A program made the translations under genes and the position numbers. A stretch of DNA of 47,306 bases from Verminephrobacter aporrectodeae subsp. tuberculatae At4 (GTDB taxonomy: Bacteria > Pseudomonadota > Gammaproteobacteria > Burkholderiales > Burkholderiaceae_C), in the NCBI RefSeq assembly GCF_000193225.1, contig NZ_AFAL01000399.1:1-47306 (forward strand). The letters are read 5' to 3'. The notes beneath the pieces were generated by a model. That model searched no databases. It was not told the DNA's origin and saw nothing but the letters and a program-made list of their open reading frames with translations. Positions 36,620-45,421 of the stretch are shown here, piece after piece. Positions within the stretch are counted from its first letter, which is position 1, and every line of letters begins with the position of its first letter.

Positions 36620-37558
36620 ATGGGATCGATCGACCGCAAGAACGGCACACCGCAACTGCTGAACCGCTTGCGCCTGCGCCAGATCGCACTGATGCTGGCC
36701 GTGAAGGAACAGCGCACGTTGCGCGCTGCGGCGGCGCAATTGGGCATGTCCCAGCCCGCGGCCACCAAGATGCTGCATGAGTTGGAGGATGCTTTGGACG
36801 TACGCCTGTTCGAACGTATGGGACGGGGGCTGCGGATCAGTGAAGCCGGTGAGCGAGTGATGGACTACTGCCAGAATTTGCGCGCAAGCGTAGAGGCGTT
36901 GAACCGCGAGCTAATGGAACTGCGGCAGGGCAGTGCTGGCCGATTGGCGATGGGCAGCATCATGGCAGCATCACCGGGGCGGTTGACCAAGGCCCTGCTA
37001 TGCATCAAACAGCAAAGTCCCTTGCTGTCCATCGAGGTGGCGGTCGATACCAGTGACCGGCTGCTGGCGCAACTGCGTGATGGCGTGCTCGAGGTGGTAG
37101 TAGGCCGGATGACCGGCGATCATTGCGACGATTATTTGTTCCGGCCCATCGACGACGAGGAACTGGTGGTCGTCTCCAGCCTTTCGCATCCGCTGGCGCG
37201 CAAACGCCAAACAACCCTCGAAGCTCTGCGGCCCTATGCCTGGGTACTGCAACCTCCGGGCAGCCCGATGCGCACATTGATTGATCAGGAGTTTCGAGAC
37301 CGGGGCCTGGCGCTACCGCGTGGCCTGATCGAGACGGGATCGATCCTGACCAGCATCAATCTTGTGCGCAGTTCGACAATGGTGGCGGTGGTTCCTGCGG
37401 CGGTCGCGCGCAGCCATGCAGAGCACGGCATGCTGCGCTTGCTGCCGTTTCGTTTCGGGCGCCGACTGGAGGCCTATGGCAGCATAGTGCGTCGGGACCA
37501 TTCCCTCAGCCAGCCGGCGCAGCAGTTTCTGGCGCTGCTGCATGAAAGTACGGCGTAG
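36620..37558 (+). CDS. LysR-family regulator of the divergent sugar-acid operon
   Basis: 312 residues. The N-terminal helix-turn-helix is in MLAVKEQRTLRAAAAQLGMSQPAATKMLHELE; the effector domain follows with GRLAMGSIMAASPGRLTKAL and VVVGRMTGD, the GbpR-like branch that often controls sugar and sugar-acid genes. ATG 36620 has AAGGGA at a proper distance and is preferred to ATG 36599. Its divergent position and the palindrome at 36579-36593 make it the likely regulator of the operon to the left. Confidence 0.86.
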   Translation: MGSIDRKNGTPQLLNRLRLRQIALMLAVKEQRTLRAAAAQLGMSQPAATKMLHELEDALDVRLFERMGRGLRISEAGERVMDYCQNLRASVEALNRELMELRQGSAGRLAMGSIMAASPGRLTKALLCIKQQSPLLSIEVAVDTSDRLLAQLRDGVLEVVVGRMTGDHCDDYLFRPIDDEELVVVSSLSHPLARKRQTTLEALRPYAWVLQPPGSPMRTLIDQEFRDRGLALPRGLIETGSILTSINLVRSSTMVAVVPAAVARSHAEHGMLRLLPFRFGRRLEAYGSIVRRDHSLSQPAQQFLALLHESTA

Positions 37559-37595
37559 GCTCGGCCGCCCCACCTTGCACGCAACGCCAACATGA

Positions 37596-37709
37596 GTGGA
37601 CGCCCGCTGGCCACCGGCCATCCATGAGTTCGAACTACAGGATTTTCCGGTGACGGTGGCCGTGGACACGCAGGGCAACTCAATCCACCGCCATTTCGAA
37701 CTCGGCTGA
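37596..37709 (+). pseudogene. Remnant resembling the tail of a class I fumarase/tartrate dehydratase beta subunit
   Basis: A 37-residue frame whose part AIHEFELQDFPVTVAVDTQG resembles the last strand region of Fumerase_C domains (…W.feVedFPa.v.vDdkGn). Nothing upstream continues the domain; the previous gene stops at 37558. It would be the last trace of a deleted dicarboxylate-hydratase gene. The match is by eye and short, so confidence is low. The rest of the gap 37559-37889 shows nothing else. Confidence 0.35.
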
Positions 37710-37889
37710 TGGCTGTTTGAATGAGGTGGCAAGCATCCTGACACGTACCGGCCTGACTTTGGCAAAGCAGAAGGCACGGTTCAACAAACAGGGATTGCAC
37801 GCAAGGCGGGTCAAGGTGACGATGCCCCCCATGCGCCGCCCCGCTGTGGCACGGGTTGTATGCTCTTTGACGAATAGCTTGAAGCGCTC

Positions 37890-39287
37890 ATGAATAAAGC
37901 TCCGGATGCCGTTTTGACCAAAACTTTTGAATCCCGCACCGCCCAGTTGGCGGCCTTTGCCGCAGATTTGCGCCACGCGCACGTTCCACCCGCCGTACTG
38001 CGCAAGACCGAAGACCTGTTGGTGGACTGGTTCGGCTCCGCCGTGGCGGGCCACAGCGCCCGGCCCGTGGAGAGCATCGCGCGCTTTGCCCTTGCCATGG
38101 GGCCGGCCACCGGCCCGAGCGAGGTCATCGCCACGGGCGCCAGCACCAGCCCGCACGCAGCGGCCATGGCCAACGCCGCCGCAGCGCACGTGGTTGAGCA
38201 GGACGACGTGCACAACGGCTCGGTGTTCCACCCGGCGGCCGTGGTGTTTCCGGCCGCCGTGGCCGTGGCGCAGTCCATCGGCGCCAGCGGCGCGCAGTTG
38301 CTCGTGGCCGCCATCGCGGGCTACGAGGTGGGCATCCGCGTGGGTGAATTCCTGGGCCGCAGCCATTACAGGATTTTCCACACCACCGGAACGGCTGGCA
38401 CGCTGGCCGCCGCCGCCGCCGTGGGCCAGCTGCTGGGGCTGGACGCCCGGCAGATGCTGCACGCCCTGGGGTCGGCAGGCACCCAGGCGGCCGGGCTGTG
38501 GGGGTTCTTGCGCACGGCGGCCGACAGCAAGCAACTGCACACGGCGCATGCTGCCGGTGCGGGCCTGATGGCCGCCTACCTGGCTCAGGATGGCTTCACC
38601 GGCGCGGCCGACATTCTGGAAGGCAAACAGGGCATGGCGGCGGGCATGTCGAGCGACGCCGACCCGACGCGCCTCGTCGATGGCCTGGGCAGCCGCTGGG
38701 CCACGGCAGAAACCTCGTTCAAATGGCATGCCTCCTGCCGCCACACGCACCCCGCGGCCGATGCGCTGCTGCAAGTCATGCAGCAGCACGGCCTGACCGC
38801 AGGCCAGCTGGCCCGCGTGGTCACGCACGTGCACCAGGGCGCGATCGACGTGCTCGGCCCCGTGGTGCGGCCCAGCACGGTGCACCAGAGCAAGTTCTCC
38901 ATGGGCACGGTGCTGGCCTTGGTGGCCCGCTTCGGCCATGCCGGGCTGACCGAGTTTGAGGAAGCATTCCTCGCGCCCGAAACGCAGGCGCTGCGCGACC
39001 GCGTGGAAATGGTGCTCGACCCCGAGGTCGATTCCGCCTACCCGCGCCAGTGGATCGGCAAGGTCACGGTGCACACCCACGACGGCCACGTGTTCGAGGG
39101 CCGTGTGGACGAACCCAAGGGCGATCCCGGCAACACGCTCAGCCGCGATGAACTCAGCGCCAAGGCCCTGCGGCTGGCCGCTTTCAGTGGCGGCGTGGCG
39201 GCCGGGCCCATGGCCCGGGCCGTGGACCGCCTGTGGCACATGGAGCAGTGTCCCCGCGTGGGCCGCTTGCTGGAGCGTCTGCCATGA
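37890..39287 (+). CDS. MmgE/PrpD family protein
   Basis: 465 residues. The family contains 2-methylcitrate dehydratase, cis-aconitate decarboxylase and isomerases of related tricarboxylic acids. Visible motifs: the N-terminal helical domain with TEDLLVDWFGSAVAGHS, AAAAHVVEQDDVHNGSVFHPAAVVFPA, AGYEVGIRVGEFLGRSHY, HTTGTAGTLAAAAAVGQLLGL and SFKWHASCRHTHPAADALL. Length is typical. The stop overlaps the next ATG (ATGA), so it is coupled to the CitE-like gene. The substrate is unknown; a branched or substituted dicarboxylate is likely from context. Confidence 0.88.
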   Translation: MNKAPDAVLTKTFESRTAQLAAFAADLRHAHVPPAVLRKTEDLLVDWFGSAVAGHSARPVESIARFALAMGPATGPSEVIATGASTSPHAAAMANAAAAHVVEQDDVHNGSVFHPAAVVFPAAVAVAQSIGASGAQLLVAAIAGYEVGIRVGEFLGRSHYRIFHTTGTAGTLAAAAAVGQLLGLDARQMLHALGSAGTQAAGLWGFLRTAADSKQLHTAHAAGAGLMAAYLAQDGFTGAADILEGKQGMAAGMSSDADPTRLVDGLGSRWATAETSFKWHASCRHTHPAADALLQVMQQHGLTAGQLARVVTHVHQGAIDVLGPVVRPSTVHQSKFSMGTVLALVARFGHAGLTEFEEAFLAPETQALRDRVEMVLDPEVDSAYPRQWIGKVTVHTHDGHVFEGRVDEPKGDPGNTLSRDELSAKALRLAAFSGGVAAGPMARAVDRLWHMEQCPRVGRLLERLP

Positions 39288-40183
39288 CCGGGGTGCTGCA
39301 CGGCCGCGTGGCGCTGGCCCGCAGCTTCCTGTTCGTGCCCGCGAGCCGCCCCGAGCGCCTTGCCAAGGCCCTGGCCAGTGGCGCCGACATCGTGGTGGTG
39401 GACCTGGAGGACGCCGTCGAGCCCCCGGCCAAAGATTCCGCCCGGCAGGCGCTGTGCACCCGCTTTGGCGCGCTCGAGCCTGCGCAGCGCGGCCGCCTGA
39501 TGGTGCGCATCAACGCCCGGGGCACCGCATGGCACGCGCAGGACGTAGCGCTGCTGGCGCAACTCACGGACTCCGGCCTGGCCGGTGCCATGCTGCCCAA
39601 GGCCGAGGACGGCCTCGCCTTGGCCTCGCTCGCCGGGGCGTGCCCGGGGCTGGCATTGCTGCCCCTGATGGAATCGGCCAGCGGCTTCCATGCGCTGGAT
39701 GCCGTGGCCCAGGCGCCGCAGGTGGCGCGGCTGGGCCTGGGCCACATCGACCTGCAGGCCGACCTGGGCATGGCCTGCGGCGACGACGAGGCCGAACTGG
39801 CGCCCGCACGCTGGAGCATGGTCGTGGCCTCGCGCCACGCGGGTCTGGCCGCACCGGTGGACGGCGTAACTATCCGGCTGAACGACCCGCAGCAACTGCG
39901 CGCCGACACCGCCCGCAGCCGGCGCTTTGGCTTTTCGGCCAAGCTGTGCATCCACCCGGCACAGATCGCGGGGGTGCATGCCGCGCTGGCCCCGACCGAG
40001 GCCGAGGTGGCCTGGGCGCACCGCGTGGTGGACGCCTCACGGCTGGCGCAGGGCGGGGCGGTGCAGCTCGATGGCGCGATGGTGGATGCGCCGGTGCTGC
40101 TCAGGGCGCAGCAGATCCTGTCGCGGCAGCAGGCCCCGGTGGGAAGCCAGGGGTCGTATGGAGGCTCAGCGTGCGCCGAATGA
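39284..40183 (+). CDS. CitE-like HpcH/HpaI family C-C lyase
   Basis: 299 residues of the citrate-lyase-beta/malyl-CoA-lyase type TIM barrel. Motifs: RSFLFVPASRPERLAKAL, DIVVVDLEDAVEPPAKDSAR, MVRINARGTAWHAQD, LPKAEDG, LLPLMESASGFHALD with the Mg-binding Glu, and FSAKLCIHPAQI. Such enzymes split a 3-hydroxy acid, usually as a CoA ester, into acetyl-CoA or a 2-oxo acid. No CoA transferase or ligase is adjacent. The start ATG 39284 overlaps the preceding stop. Confidence 0.88.
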   Translation: MTGVLHGRVALARSFLFVPASRPERLAKALASGADIVVVDLEDAVEPPAKDSARQALCTRFGALEPAQRGRLMVRINARGTAWHAQDVALLAQLTDSGLAGAMLPKAEDGLALASLAGACPGLALLPLMESASGFHALDAVAQAPQVARLGLGHIDLQADLGMACGDDEAELAPARWSMVVASRHAGLAAPVDGVTIRLNDPQQLRADTARSRRFGFSAKLCIHPAQIAGVHAALAPTEAEVAWAHRVVDASRLAQGGAVQLDGAMVDAPVLLRAQQILSRQQAPVGSQGSYGGSACAE

Positions 40184-40304
40184 AGTCAGCCAGTCCAGGT
40201 AGAAGGCTTCGCGCGCGAGCTTTCGGGGCAGGACCCGGGCACTTTGCAGCACGCTTGCACAACGGGCCTCAAAAGAACCTTCTTCAAACCTGAGGAGACT
40301 ATCC

Positions 40305-41288
40305 ATGATGCGATCGACATCCCTTGTGCTCCGCCTTGCGGCGCTTGCCGTGTTTCCCGCCGCAGCCTTGCTCGTCGCCTCCACGGCCGCGGCCCAGGTG
40401 CGCGACTTTCCGACCAAGCCCATCGAACTCGTCGTGCCCTTTCAGCCTGGCGGCGGGACTGACGCGCTGGCGCGCGCCTTCGCCGACGCGACACGCAAGC
40501 ACATGCCGCAAAGCATGATCATCGTCAACAAGCCGGGTGCCACCGGCGTCATCGGCTGGCAAGACGTGATGAATGCAAGGCCGGACGGCTATCGCCTGGC
40601 GGTCATCACGGTGGAAATGACGACGCTATCGCACATGGGGCTGGCGAAGTTCACGTACGAAGACATGACGCCCATCGCGCGCTTGAACGCCGATCCGGCC
40701 GCCATCACCGTGCGCGCCGATGCGCCCTGGAACACCGCCGAGGAATTCCTCGCCGCCGCGAAGAAGGGCAACGGCAAGATCAGCGTCGGCAACGCCGGCA
40801 ACGGGTCGATCTGGCACCTTGCCGCGTCGGCGCTGTAGGACAGGACCGGCGTGCAGTTCAATCACACGCCCTTCCAGGGGGCTGGGCCTGCCGTGCTCGC
40901 GCTGCTTGGCGGGCACATCGATGCGGTGACCGTCAGTCCCGCTGAAGTCACGACCTGCGTGCAGGCCGGCAAGCTGAAGACACTGGCCGTCATGGCCGAC
41001 CAGCGCATCAAGGGCTTCGAGCAGGTGCCCACGTTGAAGGAGCGCAACATTGACCTCAGCATTGGCACGTGGCGTGGCCTCGCGGCCCCCAAGAACACGC
41101 CGCCGGAAATCGTGACCTATCTGAAGAACCTGAGCCAACAGGCATCGGCCGAGCCGGCGTTCCGCGAAGTGCTCGACAAGCAAAACCCGGGCTTCGCATA
41201 CGCCGACGACGTCACGTTCAAGGCGTACATGGCCAAGGACAGTGCCTACTTCAAGACATTGATTGCCAAGCTGAAAATCAAGAACTGA
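40305..41288 (+). pseudogene. Bug-type binding protein with in-frame amber stop
   Basis: The frame covers a full Bug protein (327 codons): signal peptide residues 1-28, FPTKPIELVVPFQPGGGTDALARAFAD, NKPGATGVIGWQDV, then a TAG at 40836-40838 (codon 178). The same frame resumes at once with DRTGVQFNHTPFQGAGPAV and runs to KLKIKN. Homologues normally have Glu or Asp here, so a single GAG to TAG change explains it. A ribosome site GAGGAG precedes ATG 40305. Unless the stop is suppressed or is a sequencing error, only a 177-residue N-terminal lobe is made and ligand binding is lost. Confidence 0.88.
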
Positions 41289-41319
41289 GAACCACAATGA
41301 CCGTTCCGGAGACACGACC

Positions 41320-41997
41320 ATGAGCCATATCCAGGGTTTTCGCATTCACCCACGGCCAGAATCCGCCGTCAGCAGCGCCTTGTTGGAACGATTCCGCAGC
41401 TACCCGGTGGCCAACGTGAGCGACGTGATGAGTCGCAGCACCGGCACCGGGCTCCTGCGGCCCTACCACAAGCGCGACGGCATGCTGGTGGGGCGAGCGC
41501 TCACGGTTCGCACCCGGTCTGGTGACAACCTGATGGTGCACAAGGCCATCGACGTCTCCGGCCCAGGCGACGTGATCGTCGTCGATGCAGGCGGCCCCGG
41601 TTCCAACGCAATCATCGGGGAGATCATGCTGGCCTTGGCGATCGCGCGCTGCGCTGCGGGTTTCGTGATTGATGGCCCTATCCGCGATAGCGACAAGATC
41701 GGCCAAGGCACGCTGCCGGTGTACGCACGCGGCGTCGCGCATCGCGGACCCTACAAGGACGGACCAGGGGAACTGCATGTGCCGGTGTCGATTGATGGCA
41801 TGGTGGTTCGGCCAGGCGACCTTGTGCTGGGTGACGGCGATGGTCTTCTCGTCGTGATGGCAGAGGAAGCTGAGAACATCGCCGCACGCGTCGAAGCTGT
41901 CCAGCGCGCGGAAGTGGCGCTACTGCAATCCATTGCGCATGGCTGCGTCGACCGCGCGTGGGTCGACAGGACGCTGCGCGAGAAAGGCGTTCTGTGA
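41320..41997 (+). CDS. RraA-family aldolase/decarboxylase (HMG/CHA aldolase-like)
   Basis: 225 residues. The family includes 4-hydroxy-4-methyl-2-oxoglutarate/4-carboxy-4-hydroxy-2-oxoadipate aldolases and the RNase E regulator RraA. SYPVANVSDVMSR, the GPGSNAIIGEIMLALAIARCAAGFVIDGPIRD block with the substrate/Mg-binding Arg-Asp pair, and VRPGDLVLGDGDGLLVV are present. The catabolic neighbours favour an aldolase or oxaloacetate-type decarboxylase role over RNA control. The stop overlaps the next gene's GTG start (GTGA). Confidence 0.87.
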   Translation: MSHIQGFRIHPRPESAVSSALLERFRSYPVANVSDVMSRSTGTGLLRPYHKRDGMLVGRALTVRTRSGDNLMVHKAIDVSGPGDVIVVDAGGPGSNAIIGEIMLALAIARCAAGFVIDGPIRDSDKIGQGTLPVYARGVAHRGPYKDGPGELHVPVSIDGMVVRPGDLVLGDGDGLLVVMAEEAENIAARVEAVQRAEVALLQSIAHGCVDRAWVDRTLREKGVL

Positions 41998-43070
41998 ACG
42001 AAGGTACTGGCGCAGCGTTTGCCGCAAGGCGCGTGGTGCGGTTCGACCACTGGTTGGACCCCGCCTTTGATCGCATCGTGTCTTGCGCGCGCGGTCTGGT
42101 GCTGAGCACCTGTGCCATGGAAGGTTCAGATGAGGCGGCATGGGCGCAACTCGCAGCAGCCCACGTCTACCAGATCTCGGCCGCCAAGGACGAACTTCCC
42201 CGGCGCTGGTTCGCCGACGCGGCACTGGTGGCCCGCTGTCCTGCGCTGCTTGCAGTCTCGTCCACAGGTTCGGGCTGCGACACCATCGACATCGAGGCAT
42301 GCACGCGCGCCGGTGTGGTGGTGATGAATCAATCGGGCGGGAATGCCGACTCGGTGGCCGAGATGACGCTGGGCCTGATGCTGTCTGTCTTTCGCCGAAT
42401 TTCCGAGTCTGACCGGTTGCTGCGTACGCACCGGGGCTTTAGTCGCGAGGATCTGATGGGGCATGAACTGCGCGGCCGAACGCTCGGCTTGGTGGGCGTG
42501 GGGCAGGCTGGACGGCGCGTGGCAGCGCTGGGCCATGCATTCGGCATGCGCGTACTGGGTTGCGATCCCGCCCTGAGTGACACCGAGATGGCCGCGCGGG
42601 GTGCTGAGGCCGTGTCCTTCGACGCGTTGCTGCACCGCTCCGATGTGGTGTCATTGCATTGCCCACGCAATGCGCAGACCCTCGGAATGATGGGCGCCGC
42701 CAGCTTCGCTGCCATGCGGCCTGGCGCTGTATTCATCAGCACGGCCCGCGGAGGCATCCATGATGAGGCCGCACTGGAGAACGCCTTGGCCAGCAGCCAT
42801 CTGGCCGGTGCAGGTCTGGACGTGTGGGAACAAGAGCCGCCACCACGCGATCACCCACTCCTTTCCCGCGATAGCGTGGTCGCCACTTTTCACACGGCAG
42901 GGGTAACCCACGAGGCAAGGCGCAACAACGCCGAACTGGCGGCCAGGCAGGTCGTGGCCTTGTTGACCGAAGGCCGGCGGCCGGAGCGATTGGTCAACCC
43001 CGAGGTGTGGCCGCGTGCGGCGCGCCGCGTCGCTGCTGCCCTGGCCCTCCCCGCCGCAACGGCGACTTGA
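41994..43070 (+). CDS. D-2-hydroxyacid dehydrogenase (NAD-dependent)
   Basis: 358 residues. Interconverts a 2-hydroxy acid and its 2-oxo acid. The nucleotide-binding loop is GLVGVGQAGRRVA; catalytic residues fall in the STARGG (Arg), WEQEPP (Glu) and FHTAGVTHEA (His) segments, in the normal order. The N-terminus VVRFDHWLDPAFDRIV is less conserved. GTG 41994 overlaps the RraA-type stop by four bases. Together with the aldolase it could process an alpha-hydroxy/alpha-oxo acid released from the substrate brought in by the flanking binding proteins. Confidence 0.88.
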   Translation: MNEGTGAAFAARRVVRFDHWLDPAFDRIVSCARGLVLSTCAMEGSDEAAWAQLAAAHVYQISAAKDELPRRWFADAALVARCPALLAVSSTGSGCDTIDIEACTRAGVVVMNQSGGNADSVAEMTLGLMLSVFRRISESDRLLRTHRGFSREDLMGHELRGRTLGLVGVGQAGRRVAALGHAFGMRVLGCDPALSDTEMAARGAEAVSFDALLHRSDVVSLHCPRNAQTLGMMGAASFAAMRPGAVFISTARGGIHDEAALENALASSHLAGAGLDVWEQEPPPRDHPLLSRDSVVATFHTAGVTHEARRNNAELAARQVVALLTEGRRPERLVNPEVWPRAARRVAAALALPAATAT

Positions 43071-43122
43071 ATCTTTTCAGCACCACAGACTTGGCCCGAG
43101 GGGCCGCCCCGGAGACATGCCC

Positions 43123-44127
43123 ATGAAGCAACACCGTCCCTCCCGCCGCCAAACACTCGCGCAGTGCACGCTCGTTGCCGCGGCGGCCTGCGGTATCGCC
43201 GCTCCGTCCGTCGCACGGACCGCAGCGGTTTATCCCTCGAGGCCAATCGAGATGATCGTCGCGTATGCCCCCGGCGGCGGAACCGATTCAGTGGCACGGC
43301 TTCTGGCCCGCTCCCTGGAAAAGCAACTGGGAACCAGCATCGTGGTGCAGAACCGGCCCGGCGCTGGCGGTGCTATCGGCTTTGCAGAACTGGCTCGCGC
43401 CGCGCCTGACGGCTACACCATTGGCTTCATCAATACCCCCAATCTGCTCACCATCCCGATCGAACGAAGGAGCAGCTTCAGCTGGCGCAGCTACGACCTG
43501 CTCGGAAACTTGGTCGATGACCCGGGCGGTTTCACGGTACACAACGACCATGGCATTCAGTCCTTGGCTGCACTGGCGGCCTTCGCAAGGGCGAATCCTG
43601 GCGCAGTGACGGTGGGCACGACCGGCATTGGGTCGGATGACCACCTGGCGATGCTCCTGTTCGAGAAGGGGGCAGGCGTGAAGCTGAGCCATATTCCATA
43701 TAAGGGTGCAGGCGAGGTGCGCAGTGCCATCGCGGGTCAGCAAATCGTCATCGGCGCAATCAACGTCGGCGAGGCGTTGCAGTACCAGAAGGGAGGCACG
43801 CCAATCCGGCTTCTCGGCCAGATGGGGGCTACGCGGTCATCGCTGGCACCCGGGATTCCCACCTTCAAGGAACAGGGGTACGACATCGAACTCGCGTCGC
43901 TGCGCGGCTTGGCCGCTCCCAAGGGTTTGCCTGAGGAGGTTCGTAGAAAGTTGGTCGATGCCATCGTCCGGGCAAAGGACGATCCGCAGTTTCAGCAACA
44001 AGCGCAAGCGTTGTTCGCGCCGCTTCGCTACTTGCCGCCTGCCGCCTACGCGGCAGAACTCCAACGCAGCGAGGCAGGATTTCACCAGCTTTGGCAGGAG
44101 ATGCCGTGGCAAGAGGGCCGGCCCTGA
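43123..44127 (+). CDS. Bug-type tripartite tricarboxylate transporter binding protein
   Basis: 334 residues. The N-terminus PSRRQTLAQCTLVAAAACGIAAPSVA has a twin-arginine pattern before the hydrophobic stretch, so export by Tat is possible. Mature motifs: YPSRPIEMIVAYAPGGGTDSVARLLA, VVQNRPGAGGAIGFAELARAAPDGYT, SHIPYKGAGEVRSAIAGQ and PTFKEQGYDIELASLRGLAAPKGLP. ATG 43123 is preferred because GGAGA lies seven bases before it; ATG 43117 is too close. It is the last gene of the rightward series and converges with the M20 gene. Confidence 0.9.
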   Translation: MKQHRPSRRQTLAQCTLVAAAACGIAAPSVARTAAVYPSRPIEMIVAYAPGGGTDSVARLLARSLEKQLGTSIVVQNRPGAGGAIGFAELARAAPDGYTIGFINTPNLLTIPIERRSSFSWRSYDLLGNLVDDPGGFTVHNDHGIQSLAALAAFARANPGAVTVGTTGIGSDDHLAMLLFEKGAGVKLSHIPYKGAGEVRSAIAGQQIVIGAINVGEALQYQKGGTPIRLLGQMGATRSSLAPGIPTFKEQGYDIELASLRGLAAPKGLPEEVRRKLVDAIVRAKDDPQFQQQAQALFAPLRYLPPAAYAAELQRSEAGFHQLWQEMPWQEGRP

Positions 44128-44135
44128 CGCGATCT

Positions 44136-45383
44136 TCATCGGGTCAGGAGTTGGTGGAGGGTGTTGGCGATTACCTGCGTGGCCTTGCGCAGTTCATCCA
44201 GTGGCACGCGCTCGTCGGCGCGGTGTCCGTTGGCTTCGAGCAGCGACTCGGGGCCGGCGCCGTACATCACCGTGGGGATGCCTGCTTCGCTGTACAGGCG
44301 CGCGTCGGTGTAGAGCGGCACGCCGATCGGCGTCACGGGCTTGCCCATCACCTCGGTGGCCTCGCGGCATACCAGCGCTGCCAGGTCGTCGGCACCGGGC
44401 GCCGGCGCGAAGGGCCGGGCCAGCAGGATCTGGCGGATTTCCACCGAGATGCCAGGCAGCGTGCGGCAGGCTGCCTCGATCACTGCGCGCAGATCAGCCT
44501 CGACGGCCTCTGGTGATTCCTCGGGCACGATGCGTCGGTCGATACGCAGGATCAATTGGTCGGCCACCACGTTGGTGTTGATGCCGCCACCGATCAGGCC
44601 CACCACCATCGTGGGGTGGGTGATGCCCGGCGTTGACGAGGGACGGTCGGCGAGGCGGTCGCGGTAGCGGTAGAGCGCGGGCAGCAGTGTGGCTGCGGCC
44701 TCGATCGCGTCGTGACCGGTGTCGGGCCGGGCGGCATGCGCCGAGGTGCCGCGCACCGCCACCTCGAGGTGCAGGCAGCCGTTGTGCGCCACCACGACGT
44801 GGTGCGAGAACGCGGCGGAGAGTACGAAGTCGGGCCGACTCAGGCCCTTCGACAGGATCCATCCCGGGCCGGTGACGCCGCCGGTTTCCTCGTCGTAGGT
44901 CAGGTGCAGTTCGACCGTGCCGGCCAGCGGCGTGCCCGATGCCGCCAGGTGCTTGAGCGCACGCATTGCAAAGGCGTAGGTCGTGAAGTCGGACTTCGAT
45001 ACTGCGGCGCCGCGGCCGTAGAGCCAGCCGTCGCGCACTTCGCCGCCGTAGGGATCGACGCTCCAGCCCGCGCCCGGCGGGACCACGTCGCCGTGCGCGT
45101 TGAGCGCCACCACCGGGCCGTCGCCGAAGCGTTCGCGCACGATCAGGTTGGTCACGCTGCGCATGCCGTGCGCGGCCACGAACTCGGCCGACACCGCATG
45201 GCGCTCGACCTTGAAGCCCATGGCTTCGAGTAGCCGGGCGGTGAGCTCGGCATGCGCAGCGCAGTCGCCGGGCGGGTTGTCGGAGGGGCAGCGTACCAAC
45301 TCGGTGAGGGTGCGCACCTGCTCGTCGAAGTGCGTGTCGATGAAATGGCGCAGCGTGTTGCGCGGCAGGGTGGCGTCGGTCAT
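44136..45383 (-). CDS. M20-family metallohydrolase (ArgE/DapE type)
   Basis: 415 residues. Two-zinc amidohydrolase that removes an acyl group from an amino acid or related compound. Motifs: NAHGDVVPPGAGW with the first zinc His and Asp, GRGAAVSKSDF in place of the usual GRGxxDMKGG, TYDEETGGVTGP with the catalytic Glu pair, the dimerisation domain RGTSAHAARPDTGHDAIE, and a C-terminal ANGHRADERV His ligand. The Asp normally found in GRGxxDMKG is Val/Ser here, so the bridging-zinc ligand arrangement deserves a check. The start is ATG 45383; ATG 45392 is possible. It lies 38 bases after the flavoprotein gene, as in an operon. Confidence 0.85.
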   Translation of the reverse strand: MTDATLPRNTLRHFIDTHFDEQVRTLTELVRCPSDNPPGDCAAHAELTARLLEAMGFKVERHAVSAEFVAAHGMRSVTNLIVRERFGDGPVVALNAHGDVVPPGAGWSVDPYGGEVRDGWLYGRGAAVSKSDFTTYAFAMRALKHLAASGTPLAGTVELHLTYDEETGGVTGPGWILSKGLSRPDFVLSAAFSHHVVVAHNGCLHLEVAVRGTSAHAARPDTGHDAIEAAATLLPALYRYRDRLADRPSSTPGITHPTMVVGLIGGGINTNVVADQLILRIDRRIVPEESPEAVEADLRAVIEAACRTLPGISVEIRQILLARPFAPAPGADDLAALVCREATEVMGKPVTPIGVPLYTDARLYSEAGIPTVMYGAGPESLLEANGHRADERVPLDELRKATQVIANTLHQLLTR

Positions 45384-45421
45384 GGCGATCATGGCGGTCA
45401 AGGAAGCGGGTAAAGAGGCCG

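Noticed and set aside
40836-40838. TAG read as pyrrolysine or suppressed
   Set aside because: No pyl genes are visible and the family has an ordinary acidic residue here. A point mutation is simpler.
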